The notes under the pieces were generated by a model. The model searched no databases. It saw nothing but the letters and a program-made list of their open reading frames with translations, and was not told the origin of the DNA. From [Eubacterium] yurii subsp. margaretiae ATCC 43715 (GTDB lineage: Bacteria > Bacillota > Clostridia > Peptostreptococcales > Filifactoraceae): a stretch of 60,968 nt of DNA. Location: positions 327,255 through 388,222 of the forward strand of contig GL405246.1 of NCBI GenBank assembly GCA_000146855.1, read 5' to 3'. The translations under genes were made by a program, and so were the position numbers. Shown piece by piece: positions 30,657-39,036 of the stretch; within the stretch, counting starts at the first letter, position 1, and the number at the start of each line of letters is the position of its first letter.

Positions 30657-32366
30657 CTATATTTTCCAATTGTCTTCATTTCTTAGATTAATATCTGATA
30701 TTTTTTGCGTTATTTCATCTGCTTGATAAGTTAAAAAATCTATTTTACTCTTTGTTATATTTCTTGAATTCAACTCTACTACAAGCCTTATACACATATC
30801 ATTTATTATTTTTTCTTTTTCTTTATCATTGGAATCAAACAATAAATTAAGTGAGTTTATAGTATAATCTCCAAGGATGTCCAAGTTTTCTAAATTTCTA
30901 AATGACCATTTATAAAAAGGAGTATATTTTTTATTTAGAATATGCACTACGTTTATATAATGCTTTACAAATTCATTTAAGGCAAAATTCATAGCGACTA
31001 CGTCTCTTCTTTTTAGAAGTCGTGGATAATTGTACTGTCCGCTTTGTGCTATATTATTTAGGTGATATGAAAGTTTTTTGTATATAAAATCTTGGGGATA
31101 ATACCTAAGCATCCTATTTCTTATGCTGGTGAATTTTCCAAGGTTATCTATAAAAACTTTCCCATTTGTAGCGCTACATAGGTACTCTTCAGGTATATTT
31201 TTATAATCTTCAACAGTAATAGGACCATAAGGGAAGGAAGTGTAGAAACTATAAAAATCTGTAATTTTCTGTATAGTTACTTCTTCGCTGATATGCTTAT
31301 GTATTAGGTCTGATACTTGTGAAAAGTACATTTCAAAGTCTGAATCATCCAATAATAGTAAACACCTTGTTTGATTGTCATGATCTGACGATATTTCATC
31401 ATCAAAGCCAAGGCACTCAGAGCCTTTGCCTACAAGTGCAATACATATTCTATCTCTCATGTAGGGCATTTGTATATATATTAGGTTTTTTACTTTTTCG
31501 GCAAGTTTTTCAGCACGATCTAATCCACGTTCATATTTTCTATTTGAGTTATCATCAATTTCTAATGTAGATATAAGGTCAAAAACATAGCTTAAGTTTG
31601 ATTGTACAGACTTATAAGCGCTACTTTGCACACCATAGCATTTTTCTACTACTTCCAAAGCCTCTTTATATAGCTCAAGAGCGCTGAGATAGTCTTTTTC
31701 TTTTAATTTTACCTCTGCTAAGTTATTCAATACAGCAGAGTATAGTGGATGATTTTTACCTACTTCCCTTTCTAAAAGATTTTTAGCAAGTAGTAAATTT
31801 TCAAAGGCACTTTCAAATTTATTAAGTTCTTTTTGTATTGAATATAAGTTGTTATAGCTTATAGCTAAGGGAACGTTATAGTTTGATGATTGTTTTAATA
31901 TATCTATAGCCTCTAGTTGCAATTCTTCAGCTTTTTCATATTTTTTTATAGCTTGATATACCAAAGATAGGTTATTTAATAATCCTACATAAGAGTAAGA
32001 TTTGTCATTTAAACTGTCAAAGATATTTTTTGACTCCAACATTATATCTTCTGCAGTGTAGTAATCGCCTTTTTCTCTATATATATTTGCTTCATTCATA
32101 AGTGTAGTGGCATAGCTTATATTATTTATGCCATAGTTATTTTTTTGTATACTAAGAGCTTCTTGTATATTTTTTAATGCCTCTTCGTATTTTCCATTTA
32201 TTCTGAGAGCTCCAGCATATTCGTTTAATATTTCTATCAATTTTAGATAATTATTTTCAGACCTATATATTTTTATTGCATCTGATAAATATTTGAGCAT
32301 ATCATTTTCCTTGCCAGCTCTCCACAAACTATGGGCAGTAGCTACAAGATTTTCAGCTTCAGTCAT
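30657..32366 (-). CDS. TPR protein with DUF4037 nucleotidyltransferase-like domain
   Basis: 569 residues. About residues 5-270 are tetratricopeptide repeats (GKYEEALKNIQEALSIQKNN, KKYEKAEELQLEAIDILKQ, KDYLSALELYKEALEVVEK). The C-terminal half has VGKGSECLGFDDEISSDHDN, a DUF4037 nucleotidyltransferase-like signature with its GS and acidic residues. It is the first gene of the leftward BMC operon, following GGTAGGAGTAG. It may bind a cluster protein through its TPRs and modify a target, or act in regulation. Both ideas are inference. Confidence 0.75.
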   Translation of the reverse strand: MTEAENLVATAHSLWRAGKENDMLKYLSDAIKIYRSENNYLKLIEILNEYAGALRINGKYEEALKNIQEALSIQKNNYGINNISYATTLMNEANIYREKGDYYTAEDIMLESKNIFDSLNDKSYSYVGLLNNLSLVYQAIKKYEKAEELQLEAIDILKQSSNYNVPLAISYNNLYSIQKELNKFESAFENLLLAKNLLEREVGKNHPLYSAVLNNLAEVKLKEKDYLSALELYKEALEVVEKCYGVQSSAYKSVQSNLSYVFDLISTLEIDDNSNRKYERGLDRAEKLAEKVKNLIYIQMPYMRDRICIALVGKGSECLGFDDEISSDHDNQTRCLLLLDDSDFEMYFSQVSDLIHKHISEEVTIQKITDFYSFYTSFPYGPITVEDYKNIPEEYLCSATNGKVFIDNLGKFTSIRNRMLRYYPQDFIYKKLSYHLNNIAQSGQYNYPRLLKRRDVVAMNFALNEFVKHYINVVHILNKKYTPFYKWSFRNLENLDILGDYTINSLNLLFDSNDKEKEKIINDMCIRLVVELNSRNITKSKIDFLTYQADEITQKISDINLRNEDNWKI

Positions 32367-32536
32367 AGGCTACTCCTACCTTGAAAATACTTCATTTGAA
32401 AGTATTTAATTGAAGGTTGTTAAATATTTCAAAGTATTATATTTTCAAAGAAATCAAAATAAAAGATTATAACGGGAACAACGTTTTATAATTTAGTATA
32501 AAAAATATAAAAACTAAAATCAATTAAAATATGAAA

Positions 32537-32568
32537 AAAGTCTAAAATTTACCATAGAAAAGTCTAGA
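32537..32568 (+). promoter_or_regulatory. Candidate activator site, direct-repeat pair 1
   Basis: AAAGTCTAAA at 32537 and AAAGTCTAGA at 32559 are spaced 22 bp start to start, about two helical turns. Direct repeats of this kind are typical of AraC-family binding. Candidate regulator: the AraC-type protein at 42867. Confidence 0.5.
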
Positions 32569-32618
32569 AAGAAAAAAAGATAAAAATTTCATTTTTTATA
32601 AAAAAAATTCAAAAAAAT

Positions 32619-32650
32619 AAAGTCTGAAATTTACAAAAATAAAGTCTGAA
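32619..32650 (+). promoter_or_regulatory. Candidate activator site, direct-repeat pair 2
   Basis: AAAGTCTGAA occurs at 32619 and again at 32641, exactly 22 bp apart, each preceded by AAAAAT. It ends about 50 bp before the TTGTCA at 32701 and about 160 bp before the dehydratase start. Confidence 0.55.
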
Positions 32651-32810
32651 AATCATTAACACTATTTTTAAAAAAATGATAACATTATCAATGTGAACTA
32701 TTGTCAAATGGATGGACATTAACAAATACTTAAACTTAAAAACTGTAAATATGCTTTTTACATAAAAGCGTAACAAACTACTTAAATTAAAAAGGGAGGA
32801 TTAAAAAATT

Positions 32811-35369
32811 ATGTTAGAAAAAGGTTTTAGTAGACCAACTGATAGGATAGAAAGACTAAGAAAAGTTATAATTGACGCCGTACCACAAGTTGAGTCAGAA
32901 AGAGCTTGTTTGATTACAGAAGCTTACAAAGAAACTGAAGGTCTTTCTCCTATAATGAGAAGAGCAAAAGCAGTTGAAAAAATATTTACTCAATTGCCTG
33001 TAACTATAAGAGAAGATGAACTTGTAGTAGGTTCAATAACAATCAATCCAAGATCTACAGAAATTTGTCCAGAGTTTTCTTATGATTGGGTTGAAAAAGA
33101 ATTTGATACTATGGCTACAAGAATGGCTGATCCATTTGAAATATCTGATAAGGTTAAAAAAGATTTACATGAAGCTTTTAAGTATTGGGATGGTAAAACT
33201 ACTAGTTCTTTAGCAGATTCTTACATGTCTCCTGCTACTAAAGATTGTATATCTAATGGAATATTCACAGTAGGTAACTATTTTTACGGTGGCGTTGGTC
33301 ACGTTAATGTAGACTACGGCAAAATACTTAAAAAAGGTTTCAGAGGCATACTTGAAGAAACTATACTAGCAATGAATAAGCTAGATATGGACGATCCAGA
33401 ATCAATAAAAAAATTACAATTCTATAATGCAGTAATAATATCTTACAATGCAGCTATAATATTTGCTCATAGATATGCAGATAAGGCAAGAGAACTTGCT
33501 AATAGAGAAAATAATCCTACAAGAAAACAAGAATTGCTTCAAATAGCAGCTAACTGCGATAGAGTACCTGAGTATGGAGCAAGAAACTTCTACGAAGCTT
33601 GCCAATCATTCTGGTTTATACAAATAATGGTACAAATAGAGTCAAATGGACACTCTATATCACCAGGTAGATTTGACCAATATATGTATCCTTATTTAAA
33701 AAATGATAATATAGATAGAAAATTTGCTCAAGAACTTGTTGATTGTATATGGGTTAAATTAAACGACGTAAACAAAACTCGTGACGAAGTATCTGCTCAA
33801 GCTTTCGCAGGATATGCAGTATTCCAAAACCTTTGCGTAGGTGGACAAAACGAAGAAGGACAAGATGCTACAAATGAAGTATCTTACATGTGCATGGAAG
33901 CAGTAGCTCATGTTAAGTTACCTGCACCATCATTCTCAGTGCGTGTTCATCAAAATTCTCCACTTGAATTCCTATATAGAGCTTGCGAAGTATCAAGATT
34001 AGGATACGGTGTTCCAGCTTTTTATAACGACGAAGTTATAGTATTAGCACTTGTAGCCAGAGGCGTAGCTCTAAGAGATGCAAGAGATTACTCTATAATA
34101 GGTTGTGTTGAACCACAAGCCGGACACAGAACAGAAGGATGGCATGACGCAGCATTCTTTAATATAGCAAAGGTGCTTGAGATAACACTTAATAACGGTA
34201 GATGCAAAGGAATACAATTAGGACCAAAAACTGGCGAGTTAGAAGAACTTGACAGTATGGAAAAAATATTTGAAGCTTATAAAAAACAAATGGAATACTT
34301 TGTAAGACATTTGGCACAAGCAGATAACGCTGTAGACTATGCACATATGGAAAGAGCACCGCTACCATTTATGTCAGCTCTTGTTGATGATTGTATATCA
34401 GTTGGTAAATCAGTACAAGAAGGTGGAGCAATATATAACTTTACTGGTCCACAAGCATTTGGTATAGCTGACTCTGGAGACTCACTATACGCTATAAAGA
34501 AAAATGTATTTGATGATAAGAAAATGACTCTTTTAGAGTTGAAAAAAGCTCTTGAAGCTAACTTTGGATACTCTGATGAAATACAACCTGCAAAATGCAA
34601 TACTAAGACTCCAGGTGCTATGTCAGAAGCTGATATATATGAAGCTGTTAAGAAAATACTTACAAATACAGGCTCAATAGATATAGCTACTTTAGAAAAC
34701 AAATTGACATCTCAATTATCAAATAATTCTTGTGCATCAGCAAAATGCTGCGGTGAAGAAACTGGTAGATTCGCTACTATAAGAAAGATACTTCAAACTA
34801 CAGAAACATTCGGTAATGATATAGATGAAGTAGATGATATAGCAAGAAGATGCGGAAAGATATATTGTGATGAAGTAGATAAATATATGAACCCAAGAGG
34901 CGGACAATTCCAAGCTGGTATATATCCGGTTTCTGCAAACGTACTATTCGGTAAAGACGTTCTTGCTCTACCTGACGGTAGATTGGCTCATCAACCACTT
35001 GCAGACGGTGTATCACCAAGACAAGGTTTTGACGTAAATGGACCTACAGCAGCATCAAACTCTGTTGCAAAACTTGACCATGCTCAAGCTTCTAACGGTA
35101 CATTGTACAACCAAAAATTCACACCATCAGCTGTATCTGGGGATAATGGACTTAAAAACTTCGTATCAATAGTTAAGAGTTATTTTGACAAGAAAGGTAG
35201 CCACGTTCAATTCAACGTTGTTGATAAACAAACTCTATTAAATGCTCAAGAAAATCCACAAGATAATCAAGACCTAATAGTAAGGGTTGCCGGATACAGT
35301 GCTCACTTCGTAACATTAGCAAAAGAAGTGCAAGATGATATAATAAACAGAACAGAACACGATATGTAA
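32811..35369 (+). CDS. B12-independent diol dehydratase (glycyl radical enzyme)
   Basis: 852 residues. The radical site is G828 in RVAGYSAHF and the thiyl site is C432 in IIGCVEPQ. H164 (GGVGHVNVDY), H281 (ESNGHSISPG), E434 and D446 (EGWHDAAFF) fall where Clostridium butyricum glycerol dehydratase has H164, H281, E435 and D447. Choline lyase instead has a Thr/Tyr-containing segment after GCVEPQ. It should dehydrate 1,2-propanediol or glycerol to an aldehyde inside the shell. It is about 65 residues longer than free glycerol dehydratase because of an insert around 590-655 with C596, C641, C646 and C647. The start follows AAGGGAGG. Confidence 0.92.
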   Translation: MLEKGFSRPTDRIERLRKVIIDAVPQVESERACLITEAYKETEGLSPIMRRAKAVEKIFTQLPVTIREDELVVGSITINPRSTEICPEFSYDWVEKEFDTMATRMADPFEISDKVKKDLHEAFKYWDGKTTSSLADSYMSPATKDCISNGIFTVGNYFYGGVGHVNVDYGKILKKGFRGILEETILAMNKLDMDDPESIKKLQFYNAVIISYNAAIIFAHRYADKARELANRENNPTRKQELLQIAANCDRVPEYGARNFYEACQSFWFIQIMVQIESNGHSISPGRFDQYMYPYLKNDNIDRKFAQELVDCIWVKLNDVNKTRDEVSAQAFAGYAVFQNLCVGGQNEEGQDATNEVSYMCMEAVAHVKLPAPSFSVRVHQNSPLEFLYRACEVSRLGYGVPAFYNDEVIVLALVARGVALRDARDYSIIGCVEPQAGHRTEGWHDAAFFNIAKVLEITLNNGRCKGIQLGPKTGELEELDSMEKIFEAYKKQMEYFVRHLAQADNAVDYAHMERAPLPFMSALVDDCISVGKSVQEGGAIYNFTGPQAFGIADSGDSLYAIKKNVFDDKKMTLLELKKALEANFGYSDEIQPAKCNTKTPGAMSEADIYEAVKKILTNTGSIDIATLENKLTSQLSNNSCASAKCCGEETGRFATIRKILQTTETFGNDIDEVDDIARRCGKIYCDEVDKYMNPRGGQFQAGIYPVSANVLFGKDVLALPDGRLAHQPLADGVSPRQGFDVNGPTAASNSVAKLDHAQASNGTLYNQKFTPSAVSGDNGLKNFVSIVKSYFDKKGSHVQFNVVDKQTLLNAQENPQDNQDLIVRVAGYSAHFVTLAKEVQDDIINRTEHDM

Positions 35370-35378
35370 TATTAAATG

Positions 35379-35406
35379 CATGGTGTTGGCTTATACCAAC
35401 ACCATG
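35379..35406 (+). terminator. Intra-operon hairpin after the dehydratase
   Basis: CATGGTGTTGG pairs perfectly with CCAACACCATG across a 6-nt loop. No T tract follows, so it more likely trims or stabilises mRNA and lowers activase expression relative to the enzyme. Confidence 0.6.
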
Positions 35407-35448
35407 GTTTAAAGATATTTTTCATCGTGATTTTAGGGAGAACCTGTT

Positions 35449-36366
35449 ATGGAGACTATTAACTATGGTGCTAAGGGCATTGTTTTTGATATACAAAGAT
35501 TTTCTATACACGATGGCCCAGGTATAAGAACTATAATTTTCCTTAAGGGTTGTCCACTTAGGTGTAGATGGTGCAGTAATCCTGAATCTCAAAAGATGAA
35601 ACCGGAGCTAATGTATAGGAGCGATCAATGTATTAGATGTGGTAGCTGTTTCAAAGTTTGCAAAGTAGGAGCTATAAACTTAGATAAAGAATATATTGTG
35701 GATAGAGAAAAATGTACGTCTTGTGGCGAGTGCGTGTTGGTATGTCCAAGTAGTGCCCTTTTAATGAAGGGTAAGACTATGACAGTTGAGGAAGTCATAA
35801 AAGAAGCAAGAAAAGACTCAATACAGTACTATCGTTCAGATGGTGGCATAACATTATCTGGAGGAGAAGCACTTGTGCAAGGTGAATTTGCTAAAGAATT
35901 ATTCAAAGCTTGTAAAGCTCAAGGTTGGCATACTGCGATAGAAACAGAAGGATATACTAATGAGGAAGTTATAAGAGATGTGATGCCCTATGTAGATTTG
36001 GTAATGTTGGACATAAAAAGTGTAAATCCAAAGAAACATGTGGAGTTCACAGGGGTTGATAACGAAACAATACTTAAGAATGCTAAAATAATTCAAGAAA
36101 TAACAAATACTGTTATAAGAATACCGGTAATACCGGAGTTTAACGCCAGTAGGGAAGAAATAACAGATATAATAAAATTTGTAAAGACATTGCCAAATGT
36201 AAAAAAAGTACACCTATTACCATATCACAGATATGGAGAAAATAAGTACAAACTTTTAAATAGAGAATACGAGATGAAGGACACAAAAGAATTAAGCGAT
36301 GACTATAAGAATGAATTAAAGCAAATTGTTGAAAGTTATGGTTTGGAATGTCAAATTGGTGGCTAA
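35449..36366 (+). CDS. Glycyl radical enzyme activase (radical SAM)
   Basis: 305 residues. The radical-SAM cluster motif is CPLRCRWC (C35, C39, C42), within DGPGIRTIIFLKGCPL. Two ferredoxin-type clusters are inserted (CIRCGSCFKVC, CTSCGECVLVC), as in activases of diol dehydratase and choline lyase. TLSGGEALVQ is the GGE SAM-binding motif. It abstracts a hydrogen from G828 of the upstream enzyme. The start follows TAGGGAGAAC. Confidence 0.95.
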   Translation: METINYGAKGIVFDIQRFSIHDGPGIRTIIFLKGCPLRCRWCSNPESQKMKPELMYRSDQCIRCGSCFKVCKVGAINLDKEYIVDREKCTSCGECVLVCPSSALLMKGKTMTVEEVIKEARKDSIQYYRSDGGITLSGGEALVQGEFAKELFKACKAQGWHTAIETEGYTNEEVIRDVMPYVDLVMLDIKSVNPKKHVEFTGVDNETILKNAKIIQEITNTVIRIPVIPEFNASREEITDIIKFVKTLPNVKKVHLLPYHRYGENKYKLLNREYEMKDTKELSDDYKNELKQIVESYGLECQIGG

Positions 36367-36379
36367 TAGGAGGCAGAAT

Positions 36380-37150
36380 ATGGATAAAGAATTACTAGAA
36401 AGAGTTATGGGACAAGTATCGCAAGAGCTTGGTATTAAACCTGAGGCTGGAAAAAAATCAAATAGAGTAGGAGTTACAGAATTTGTCGGTACAGCTATAG
36501 GAGATACTATAGGACTTGTTATAGCAAGTGTGGATCCTATGCTTACAGAAACTATGAAATTAGGTAAGTTCAAATCAATAGGTATAATAGGTGGTAGAGT
36601 GGGAGCCGGCCCACAAATAATGGCTGTGGATGATGCAGTAAAGGCAACAAATACAGAAGTTATATCAGTAGAACTGCCTAGAGATACAAAAGGTGGAGCA
36701 GGTCATGGTAGCTTAATATACATCGGAGCAGAAGATGTATCCGACGCAAGACGTGCGGTAGAAATAGCTTTAGAAGCTCTTCCAAAATATTTTGGAGATG
36801 TTTATGCTAATGATGCAGGCCATCTTGAATTCCAATATACAGCTAGAGCAAGCTATTGTCTAGAGAAAACATTTGGAACTCCGCTTGGAAAATCATTTGG
36901 TATGGTTTGCGCAGGACCGGCAGCTATAGGTACTGTATTAGCCGATGTGGCTGTAAAGGCAGCCAATGTTGAAGTAGTTAGCTACTCATCACCTTCTGGT
37001 GGAACAAGTTACTCAAACGAGGTAATATTGACATTTACCGGTGACTCCGGTGCAGTAAGACAAGCGGTAAAAGCTGCTATAGAAGTAGGTAAACAGCTTT
37101 TAGGTGCTTTGGGAGATGAACCAAAATCAACAACAACACCTTATATATAA
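36380..37150 (+). CDS. pduB: PduB-like tandem BMC-T shell protein
   Basis: 256 residues with two BMC domains (about 35-140 and 145-245; GKSFGMVCAGPAAIG, LADVAVKAANVEVVSYS). The N-terminal helix (DKELLERVMGQVSQELG) followed by a flexible stretch resembles the PduB N-terminus, which ties the enzymatic core to the shell. The start is the ATG after AGGAGGCAGA. An in-frame codon at 36326 lies inside the activase gene and has no ribosome binding site. Confidence 0.88.
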   Translation: MDKELLERVMGQVSQELGIKPEAGKKSNRVGVTEFVGTAIGDTIGLVIASVDPMLTETMKLGKFKSIGIIGGRVGAGPQIMAVDDAVKATNTEVISVELPRDTKGGAGHGSLIYIGAEDVSDARRAVEIALEALPKYFGDVYANDAGHLEFQYTARASYCLEKTFGTPLGKSFGMVCAGPAAIGTVLADVAVKAANVEVVSYSSPSGGTSYSNEVILTFTGDSGAVRQAVKAAIEVGKQLLGALGDEPKSTTTPYI

Positions 37151-37264
37151 AGGCGTTATTACATTAATTGAATTAAGAATAGTAAGTAAAAATAATTAAG
37201 TAAAAATAACTAAAAAATATAATTAAATCATAATAATTTATAAATTAAAAAATGGAGGTTAATT

Positions 37265-37546
37265 ATGGTATCTGATGCTTTAGGAATGGTAGAAACAAAA
37301 GGTTTAGTAGGTGCTGTAGAAGCTGCTGATGCAATGGTAAAGGCGGCTAATGTAAGTCTTGTTGGATACGAAAAGATAGGTTCTGGATTGGTAACAGTAA
37401 TGGTTAGAGGCGATGTAGGTGCTGTTAAAGCAGCTGTTGATGCCGGAGCAGCTTCAGCAAGAGCAGTAGGCGAAGTCGTATCAATTCATGTAATACCAAG
37501 ACCACATATGGATACAGAAAAAATAATACCACATCTCGATAAATAA
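37265..37546 (+). CDS. pduA: Canonical BMC-H hexameric shell protein (PduA/PduJ-like)
   Basis: 93 residues: [50 protein letters not shown]. This is the classical main facet protein. A strong ribosome binding site (AATGGAGG) and a downstream hairpin suggest high expression. The upstream 114-bp gap is AT-rich with short direct repeats (AGTAAAAATAA). Confidence 0.95.
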   Translation: MVSDALGMVETKGLVGAVEAADAMVKAANVSLVGYEKIGSGLVTVMVRGDVGAVKAAVDAGAASARAVGEVVSIHVIPRPHMDTEKIIPHLDK

Positions 37547-37563
37547 CATTTTGTAATTTAATA

Positions 37564-37600
37564 TATAGTATCATTTCACCTTGTGTGAAGTGATACTATA
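37564..37600 (+). terminator. Intra-operon hairpin after the main shell gene
   Basis: A 16-bp stem (TATAGTATCATTTCAC / GTGAAGTGATACTATA, one G-T pair) with a 5-nt loop. It is followed by a weak T-rich stretch, so partial termination or 3'-end protection is likely. Confidence 0.65.
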
Positions 37601-37627
37601 CATTTGTATTTTTGGATGGTGGATGTT

Positions 37628-38173
37628 ATGAACTTATCAGAAAATAATTTAGAATTTATTATAAAAAATATAATAAATAAAATAATGGAAGAAAATATAG
37701 TTGTATCTACACCTGTCAAAAAGATTACATATGTAGTGTTTAATGAGCAGTGGGATAATAGATATTATATTTTATTTGAAGAACTAAAACAAATAAGGAC
37801 TATGAAATTCAATGCTGTTTTGCTAAATAAAGACAGTGCAAGTTATAGAGATAAATTAGAAGAATTTTATAAGTTTGAAAAAATATTGACTATAGACGAG
37901 TTTTTTTGCGAAAATGAACTCGATATAGTGATTTTTCCTGTTATAAAAAGAAATGAAATAATAAACATATCTAACTGCATAAATAATACAGGAACTACTG
38001 AAATAGTTAAAAGATGCTTTGAAAATGGCAATAAGATATATCTTTTGAAATCCGGTATAGAGAAATTTACCGGTAAAGAACCTGAAAAATATAAGGAAAA
38101 AATATTAAATTACTATAAGCAGATATTGGAATTTGATATAGAAATAATAGATAATTTGAAGGTGGTGATGTAG
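37628..38173 (+). CDS. BMC-associated flavoprotein-like protein
   Basis: 181 residues. The N-terminal helix (SENNLEFIIKNIINKIMEEN) looks like an encapsulation peptide. The rest resembles the small flavoprotein-like family of BMC loci (ITYVVFNEQ; DIVIFPVIKRNEI; IVKRCFENGNKIYLLKSGIEKF), though no cofactor site is proven. The start is the ATG after GGTGG; an upstream codon at 37604 is less likely. Its stop directly abuts the next start. Confidence 0.55.
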   Translation: MNLSENNLEFIIKNIINKIMEENIVVSTPVKKITYVVFNEQWDNRYYILFEELKQIRTMKFNAVLLNKDSASYRDKLEEFYKFEKILTIDEFFCENELDIVIFPVIKRNEIINISNCINNTGTTEIVKRCFENGNKIYLLKSGIEKFTGKEPEKYKEKILNYYKQILEFDIEIIDNLKVVM

Positions 38174-38725
38174 TTGAAAAAAGCGTTAGGGATGGTAGAA
38201 ATCGTTGGTCTTTCTACAGCTATATTTGTAGCAGATATTATGATTAAAACTGCTAACGTAGAAATCATAGAGATAGAAAATACAAAAGGTCTAGGTTATA
38301 TGACTGTAAAGGTGGTAGGTGATGTAGGTGCTGTCAATGCAGCTGTATCTGCAGGAAAAAACGAAGCTATGTCTTATGGAAACTATGTAAGCAGTGTAGT
38401 AATAGCCAGACCGCATGATGAAATGTACTATACAATGATAGAGGATAAAGAAGAAGATACAAAGGTACAAGAAGAAATAGTAGAAGAAAAAGTGCAGGAG
38501 GAAGTAAAAGAAGAAGTAAAAGATGATAATGTTGAAGTTTTGGATGTAGAACAAATTCCATTTGAAGATGAAAAAGAAGAAACAATAGAAGAAAATGCAG
38601 ATGTTATAGATGATGAAGATACAGTTGAATCAAGTAATGAAGAAGAAATATTGGAAGAAGTAGAAAAGGATGATACTAAAAAAAGCAAATCTGCAAAAAA
38701 AATTAAAGGCAATAAGAAAAAATAG
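38174..38725 (+). CDS. BMC-H shell protein with long acidic tail
   Basis: 183 residues starting with TTG, immediately after the upstream TAG, with GGTGGTGATG overlapping that stop. Residues 1-90 are a BMC-H domain (KALGMVEIVGLSTAIFVAD, VKVVGDVGAVNAAVSAG, VIARPHDEM). The remaining about 93 residues are a Glu/Asp/Val-rich repeat-like tail (EEIVEEKVQEEVKEEVKDD) ending in a Lys-rich tip (KKSKSAKKIKGNKKK). The tail is low-complexity and probably disordered. It could crowd a pore, scaffold cargo or face the cytoplasm. Confidence 0.85.
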   Translation: MKKALGMVEIVGLSTAIFVADIMIKTANVEIIEIENTKGLGYMTVKVVGDVGAVNAAVSAGKNEAMSYGNYVSSVVIARPHDEMYYTMIEDKEEDTKVQEEIVEEKVQEEVKEEVKDDNVEVLDVEQIPFEDEKEETIEENADVIDDEDTVESSNEEEILEEVEKDDTKKSKSAKKIKGNKKK

Positions 38726-38762
38726 TTGTAGATAAATCTATTTAACTATGAAAGGAGTAAGT

Positions 38763-39026
38763 ATGATACTGGCTAAAGTTGTAGGGAATGTTGTAGCTAC
38801 AAAAAAAAATGACACACTCGTAGGTTATAAACTTATGGTAGTACAACCTGTAAATGCTGATTTGACTATAAATGGCAATCAGAAGGTAGCTGCGGATTAT
38901 GTTGGGGCTGGTATAGGAGAGTATGTACTTGTTGGAACTGGTTCATCAGTTAGAGTAGAGGATCAAAGGAAAAATTCAACAGTTGATATGGCTATCATAG
39001 GAATAATAGATGAGGTGTTGGTATAA
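38763..39026 (+). CDS. pduN: BMC-P pentameric vertex protein (EutN/PduN-like)
   Basis: 87 residues of the EutN/CcmL family: MILAKVVGNVVATKKNDTLVGYKLMVVQP and ADYVGAGIGEYVLVGTGSSVR (quoted in parts). Pentamers cap the shell vertices. The start follows AAAGGAGTAAGT. The stop lies 10 bp before the aldehyde dehydrogenase start. Confidence 0.93.
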   Translation: MILAKVVGNVVATKKNDTLVGYKLMVVQPVNADLTINGNQKVAADYVGAGIGEYVLVGTGSSVRVEDQRKNSTVDMAIIGIIDEVLV

Positions 39027-39036
39027 AGGAGAAAAT

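Larger units (their letters stand above)
32367..32810. promoter_or_regulatory. Divergent control region of the BMC locus
   Basis: 444 bp of AT-rich DNA between the two divergent BMC operons, with no gene. It must carry promoters for both. The rightward start is preceded by TTGTCA at 32701 as a possible -35, but no convincing -10 stands 17 bp away, which suits an activated promoter. Four copies of an AAAGTCT motif lie at 32537-32650. Confidence 0.6.

Noticed and set aside
32367..32810. Cobalamin riboswitch upstream of the EutT-like operon
   Set aside because: I found no B12-box-like conserved sequence in the control region, and the region is almost entirely A and T.
32811..35369. Choline trimethylamine-lyase (CutC) for the glycyl radical enzyme
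   Set aside because: The segment after GCVEPQ reads EGWHDAAFFN as in glycerol/propanediol dehydratase. Choline lyase has Thr and Tyr substrate residues there, and the diol-enzyme His residues 164 and 281 are both present.
38291..38712. Antisense open frames across the acidic-tail gene
   Set aside because: They are low-complexity mirror images of the Glu-rich codons, with no ribosome binding sites and no family match.
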